This document shows positions 60,371-64,000 of a stretch of 64,000 bases of DNA, one piece after another. Origin of the DNA: Terrihalobacillus insolitus (GTDB lineage: Bacteria > Bacillota > Bacilli > Bacillales > Amphibacillaceae). The stretch spans positions 1 through 64,000 of the forward strand of contig NZ_JAMQKB010000007.1 in NCBI RefSeq assembly GCF_028416575.1, written 5' to 3'. The notes under the pieces were generated by a model. It was not told the origin of the DNA and ran no database searches. It saw nothing but the letters and a program-made list of their open reading frames with translations. The number at the start of each line of letters is the position of its first letter. Positions within the stretch are counted from its first letter, which is position 1. Made by a program: the position numbers and the translations under genes.

Positions 60371-61420
60371 GTGGATAAACATACATCAAAAGATGAGGGT
60401 ATCGGTTTAAAGAAAATGAAGGAACACCAGCAAAATAGAAAATTAGTTTCATCAGAGTTAGGCGATTTATTTGCTAATTATCTAGGTGATTCCTTATATG
60501 CGTGTGTGTTTGAACACCACCTTCAAGTCGTCGAGGATGATGAAGTCAAGGATTTTATACAGCTCGCTTTAGATAAATCCAAAAAACATATTCGAATCAT
60601 AGCGGAAATATATAAAAAAGAAGGTATACCAGTACCAGAAGGGTTCGGAGAGCAGGACATTAGAAAAGATGCGCCACGCCTTTTTGGTGATTTATTTATG
60701 GTTTTTTATATTACCGAAATGGCAAGAGCTGGTTTAGTAACATATGGGAGCGCATTTTCCACTTCTTATCGGCAGGATATTGTTGATTATTTCAAAAGCC
60801 GGATTAATGAGACAATTGAAATCTATATAAAGGGTAGTGAGCTATTACTTTCGAAAGGAGTAGATATTTCCTCGCCGACTATTCCTTACCCAAAGAAGGT
60901 GGATTTCGTTGATAAAGATTCATTCGTATCATTAATTGCAGGGAAATCTAGGCCATTAACAGCACTTGAGATCAAACACTTACAAATAAATATCAACACG
61001 AATACACTTGGAAAAGCAATGATGTTAGCTTTTAGTCAAGTTGCTTCCTCTGAGAAAGTTAAAAAATACTTTAAAGAAGGAGTAAAAGTAGCAACCAATC
61101 AAATGGAGCAGTTAAGTACTTATTTAATGAAAGATAATTTACCGGTTCCACAAGCGGTGGATGAACATGTTACGGATTCTACAATCGCACCATTTTCTGA
61201 CAAGCTTATGCTATACCATACATCTCTTGCCAATGCGATCGGTATCCAAAATTATGGGATGGCCATTTCTAAAATGATGCGTCACGATATACATGCACAG
61301 ATGGCTCTTCTTTCTGCACAAATAGCGAAATACGCAAACGAAGGTCTGTATATTACGATAAATCGAGGCTGGTTAGAGGAACCTCCAACAGCAGCAGATC
61401 GAGAAGAACTTGCCAAATAA
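60371..61420 (+). CDS. DUF3231 protein
   Basis: TAAGGAGG precedes the GTG at 60371, so I trim the open frame (from 60269) to 349 residues. The two halves are ferritin-like helical domains (LVSSELGDLFANYLGDSL..., LTALEIKHLQININTNTLGKAMM...). VTDSTIAPFSDKLMLYHTSLA and NRGWLEEPPTA match the paralogue at 40431. The function is unknown. It lies downstream of the MFS gene but with its own start signals. Confidence 0.87.
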   Translation: MDKHTSKDEGIGLKKMKEHQQNRKLVSSELGDLFANYLGDSLYACVFEHHLQVVEDDEVKDFIQLALDKSKKHIRIIAEIYKKEGIPVPEGFGEQDIRKDAPRLFGDLFMVFYITEMARAGLVTYGSAFSTSYRQDIVDYFKSRINETIEIYIKGSELLLSKGVDISSPTIPYPKKVDFVDKDSFVSLIAGKSRPLTALEIKHLQININTNTLGKAMMLAFSQVASSEKVKKYFKEGVKVATNQMEQLSTYLMKDNLPVPQAVDEHVTDSTIAPFSDKLMLYHTSLANAIGIQNYGMAISKMMRHDIHAQMALLSAQIAKYANEGLYITINRGWLEEPPTAADREELAK

Positions 61421-61548
61421 CCTTCTGAAAATGATCATTCGACATGAGGACAACAGTGGAACGGAATAGTGGTGTTTCAAGCTGAAATAAAATGAACCAA
61501 TAAGGGGAATGATTACCCTAATGGAATGGAACAGGGAGTATAGTAATG

Positions 61549-61594
61549 CATCATAGAAGGGCGGCCTCCACTAAAGAACCGCCTTTCTATGATA
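61549..61594. terminator. Strong bidirectional terminator
   Basis: ATCATAGAA(G)GGCGG pairs with CCGCC(T)TTCTATGAT. It lies between convergent genes. Confidence 0.75.
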
Positions 61595-61662
61595 CCAAAT
61601 TGATAGCTTAATCCAATTTCATCTACATCTGCTTCAGACCTCAACATAAAACGTGATGTTCA

Positions 61663-62262
61663 TTATGCAGCTTTTTGCATTCTAAATTGACTTTTTGAAA
61701 GAATGGTGCGCTCCATTCGATGAGCGAAGATACCTGCTAGTACAGCTAAAATGATATCTTTAGGTAGAGGAACCATCATCCATGCCCATGCAAGCTGGTA
61801 CGAAAAACCTTCTGGAGCACCACCAAACCACCATATATAGGCGCCGTACATCCAGTTGGTTCCGACTACATAATTGATGACGAGTCCAATAATGGATGCT
61901 GTAATATACATGGGAAGGCCTCGGTTTACTTCTACCATTTTTCCAATTACGTAAGCTAGAATAATAAAAGATAAAATAAATCCAAAGGTTGGGGATAATG
62001 CGATCGATGCTCCGCCCTTAAACTGAGCAAATATAGGTGCACCAGCCAAACCAAGTACCATATAGACAAACATGGAGAAGGCTCCCAACCTACTTCCTAA
62101 TACAAGCCCAGCTAATATCGCAAAAAACGTTTGGAGCGTAATTGGAACTCCACCAACAACCATAAAAGGTGCAATGGAAGTAATGTTTGCACCTACAGTC
62201 ATTAAAGCAACGAATAGGCCACCCATTGTTAAGTCAAGGGCAGACCATTTTTTCTTATTCAT
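61663..62262 (-). CDS. bioY: Biotin ECF transporter S component
   Basis: BioY binds biotin in the membrane and works with the ECF energising module. The ATG at 62262 has GGGAGGAAC in front, giving 199 residues. DLTMGGLFVALMTVGANI, GGVPITLQTFFAILAGLVLGSRLGAFSMFVYMVLGLAG, GGASIALSPTFGFILSFI and PLPKDIILAVLAGIFAHRM are typical. A BirA-type operator lies upstream, so biotin supply controls it. Confidence 0.94.
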   Translation of the reverse strand: MNKKKWSALDLTMGGLFVALMTVGANITSIAPFMVVGGVPITLQTFFAILAGLVLGSRLGAFSMFVYMVLGLAGAPIFAQFKGGASIALSPTFGFILSFIILAYVIGKMVEVNRGLPMYITASIIGLVINYVVGTNWMYGAYIWWFGGAPEGFSYQLAWAWMMVPLPKDIILAVLAGIFAHRMERTILSKSQFRMQKAA

Positions 62263-62319
62263 TCTGTGTTCCTCCCTCATAATCTCTTGTAACTATTAAA
62301 ATAGCAGAGTGGGTCGTCT

Positions 62320-62351
62320 ATTGTCAACTAGTACATTTAATGGTTAACAAT
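62320..62351 (-). promoter_or_regulatory. BirA operator upstream of bioY
   Basis: On the minus strand ATTGTTAAC and GTTGACAAT face each other across 14 bases, matching the Firmicutes BirA box (TTGTTAAC-N14/15-GTTAACAA) with one mismatch. It lies about 60-90 bases before the bioY start, where biotin-loaded BirA would repress. Confidence 0.8.
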
Positions 62352-62519
62352 TAAGTTTGAAAACAATGGACCCTATTTCAATCGGGATGGGTAATATGCC
62401 TAATTGTTCATTTTCTATTTAACTAAAAAATTTCAAAAAATAGTTCACTTTTTGTCTAAGTGTGGTATATTTTATATAAGTATATTTGCAGTGGGGACAA
62501 GGGTTAAGTTGTTCGCATT

Positions 62520-62600
62520 TGTAAAAGGCAAATCTATTGAAAAGTAGAGACGCAAAGCCTCAGACCTAAGGTGTTTTACTAAGGTGGCTGGGCCGCTGAA
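62520..62600 (+). ncRNA. Cyclic di-GMP-I (GEMM) riboswitch
   Basis: AAAGGCAAATCTATTGAAAA, GTAGAGACGCAAAGCCTCAG, ACCTAAGGTG and GGTGGCTGGGCCGC match the GEMM-I consensus in order. They include the GAAA-type tetraloop arm, the invariant GACGCAAAGCCTC core and the receptor arm. It lies 75 bases upstream of the DUF5667 gene. A TATATTTTATATAAG promoter-like run is at about 62466-62480. I see no clear terminator or sequestering hairpin in the remaining leader, so the switching mechanism is open. Confidence 0.88.
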
Positions 62601-62676
62601 GAATGTAGATTGACTTTTATACATAAGTTCATTCTAATTCTTCCACAAAATAAAAAATGTTTTGGGAGGTTTTTTA

Positions 62677-63966
62677 ATGTCGAAAAGCACGATGACCCGT
62701 AATCCGTTCTACAATGTCCTTTTAATTGTTGTTGTAGCTGCATTTTTTCTGTTCGCATTTGGACTTGGTCAAGCAAATGCGGAATCTGACGGAAGTGTAG
62801 AAGACCAAGTTGTCACAGACGATGGAACTACAGAAGTAGATGACTCCATAGCGGATGATGACCAAGTTTCAGATGAACAATCAAAAGATGATTTAAATGA
62901 ACAACCGTCTTCATTACCAGGTGATTTCTTTTATTTTTTTAAGAAGTTAAAAGAAAATATTCAATTGGCTCTAACGTTTGATGAGGTAAAGGATGCAGCT
63001 TTGTTAGCTGAATTTGCGGATGAACGTATTAGAGAAGCAGAAGCTTTACTTGCAAACGGAGAAGATGAGCTTGCTGAGGAAACGCTTGAAAGAGCGATTA
63101 AGCAGCAAGAAGATGCGCTTGAGCGTTACGAAGCAGGAGATACAAAAGAATCTTTAGAAAATGATGGGGAAGCTGTATCGGATGAAACGTCGGATGACAC
63201 TTTGGATCAAGTAAGAGCAGCTTTAGAAGCTAAATTTTCAGATAATATGGCATCATTGACCAGAGCCTTAGAGCAGGTGACAAATCCAGTTGCCAAAGAA
63301 GCTCTATCAAAGAATATAGTGAAGGCGCAGGAAAAATTGGCAAAGAAGATAGAAGAGAGATTTGTTAAGATAGAACAGAAAAAACAAGAAGCCGAAGAAA
63401 AACTAGCTGCTGGAGAAATCGATCAAGAGGAATATGATGAGGAAATTGCCGAGTTAGAGGAAGAACTAGTAGAAGAAACAGAAGAGTTAGAGGAAGAAAA
63501 GAATGGGTTAGCTGTCGCTTCAAGCAAGGCAAATAGACAAGGAAAAGTTCAAAGCCGAGCAGTGCCAAATATGGATGACGACTCTGATGAAGATGCGGAT
63601 GATGATTCTGGTGAAGATGAAGACAATAGTGTAGATGTTGAAGATGAGGATCGTCAAGAAGAGGCAACATCCAAAGCTAACAAAAAGCAAGTAGAGGCAG
63701 AAGAAAAAGCGCTAGAAAAACAAGAAAAAGCTCGTGAAAAAGCTCGTGAAAAAGCAAAAGAACAACAAGAAGAACTAGATGAGAAAAAGGCAGAAGAAGC
63801 AAAGAAGCAAGCGGTCGCTCGTAGGAAGGGCGATGATGATAAAAAGCAAGATCAAAATGAAAGTGAAGATGAAGAAATAGAAGCCCAAGATGATCAAGAG
63901 GATGGTGACTCTGAATCAGACGAGGGTCAAGATGACGAAAGTGAAGACGAAGAAAATGAGGAGTAA
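62677..63966 (+). CDS. DUF5667-domain exported protein, highly acidic, c-di-GMP riboswitch controlled
   Basis: GGGAGG at 62664-62669 fits the ATG at 62677, giving 429 residues. The N-terminus has a signal peptide or anchor (NPFYNVLLIVVVAAFFLFAFG, possible cleavage after ANA). DUF5667 follows: LPGDFFYFFKKLKENIQLAL near residue 78, then DAALLAEFADERIREAEALL. The rest is long Glu/Lys coiled coil and Asp/Glu-rich repeats, ending DDESEDEENEE. It is probably a surface or extracellular protein. The riboswitch in front links it to the motile/sessile decision. A terminator follows the stop. Confidence 0.88.
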   Translation: MSKSTMTRNPFYNVLLIVVVAAFFLFAFGLGQANAESDGSVEDQVVTDDGTTEVDDSIADDDQVSDEQSKDDLNEQPSSLPGDFFYFFKKLKENIQLALTFDEVKDAALLAEFADERIREAEALLANGEDELAEETLERAIKQQEDALERYEAGDTKESLENDGEAVSDETSDDTLDQVRAALEAKFSDNMASLTRALEQVTNPVAKEALSKNIVKAQEKLAKKIEERFVKIEQKKQEAEEKLAAGEIDQEEYDEEIAELEEELVEETEELEEEKNGLAVASSKANRQGKVQSRAVPNMDDDSDEDADDDSGEDEDNSVDVEDEDRQEEATSKANKKQVEAEEKALEKQEKAREKAREKAKEQQEELDEKKAEEAKKQAVARRKGDDDKKQDQNESEDEEIEAQDDQEDGDSESDEGQDDESEDEENEE

Positions 63967-63974
63967 TACGAAAG

Positions 63975-64000
63975 AAAGAGCTTGGGTTTCAAGCTCTTTT
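63975..64000 (+). terminator. Terminator of the DUF5667 gene
   Basis: AAAGAGCTTG pairs with CAAGCTCTTT at the very end of the window. Confidence 0.85.

Noticed and set aside
63365-63670. 101-codon minus-strand frame rich in Leu and His
   Set aside because: Shadow of the Glu/Asp-rich repeats of the DUF5667 gene.

Overview
The window looks like chromosome of a low-GC, endospore-forming Bacillaceae species. Supporting signs are AT-rich DNA, strong AGGAGG-type ribosome binding sites, many TTG and GTG starts, a thermolysin-type secreted protease, a 'bh protein', two DUF3231 proteins, BioY, a DUF5667 surface protein and Firmicutes-type BirA and cre sites. No rRNA and no complete tRNA is present. 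The genus cannot be fixed from the sequence alone.

Region 1 (1-16.3 kb) is a mobile and defence region. It starts with phage-like debris and two tyrosine recombinases. The second recombinase (2368-3315, minus) lies beside the 3' half of a tRNA-Leu(CAA). The last 20 bases of that half are repeated exactly at 15381-15400, so I read roughly 3.45-15.40 kb as an island inserted at a tRNA-Leu 3' end. Inside it are an IS3-family element with a broken orfB, a type I restriction-modification operon in the order R, half-size S, M, S, a tyrosine recombinase interrupted by an amber codon, and an ISL3-family element that has cut off the front of a phospholipase D-like gene. Just outside the right repeat is a PemK/MazF-type toxin-antitoxin pair.

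Region 2 (16.3-33.1 kb) is carbon metabolism. It holds (a) a glucitol-type PTS with GutM, a SorC-family regulator and an unusual SAF-domain dehydrogenase; (b) an acetoin-dehydrogenase-like E1alpha/E1beta/E2/E3 operon divergent from a second SorC regulator; and (c) a galactitol-type PTS (A, C, B) behind a PRD activator with a good cre site. None of the three carries the usual downstream catabolic enzymes, so their substrates are open. The paired SorC regulators suggest (a) and (b) may respond to related sugar phosphates.

Region 3 (33.1-64 kb) is a mosaic of housekeeping genes, accessory genes and decay. Genes include a G+C-rich betA-like choline dehydrogenase among gene fragments, a MarR/EmrB-type efflux pair, two NAD(P)-binding proteins, two DUF3231 paralogues, an AlaX-type editing enzyme, a HepT/MntA toxin-antitoxin pair, a RibF-like protein, bacillolysin, a CWB2-like protein, an orphan 531-residue protein, an Rpn nuclease with a heptad-repeat tail, OsmC, a P1-family peptidase, an MFS transporter, BioY with a BirA operator, and a c-di-GMP-I riboswitch in front of a DUF5667 protein.

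A family of MITE-like repeats with inverted ends (about 125-345 bp) is scattered through region 3: five near-complete copies plus fragments. One fragment encloses ten tandem 52-bp units, each predicted to fold into hairpins. A separate ~95-bp duplicated block carries a 19-codon hydrophobic reading frame. These repeats, the half-size S gene, the tRNA-Leu-derived scars and the two SorC-controlled loci are the parts most worth a second look.
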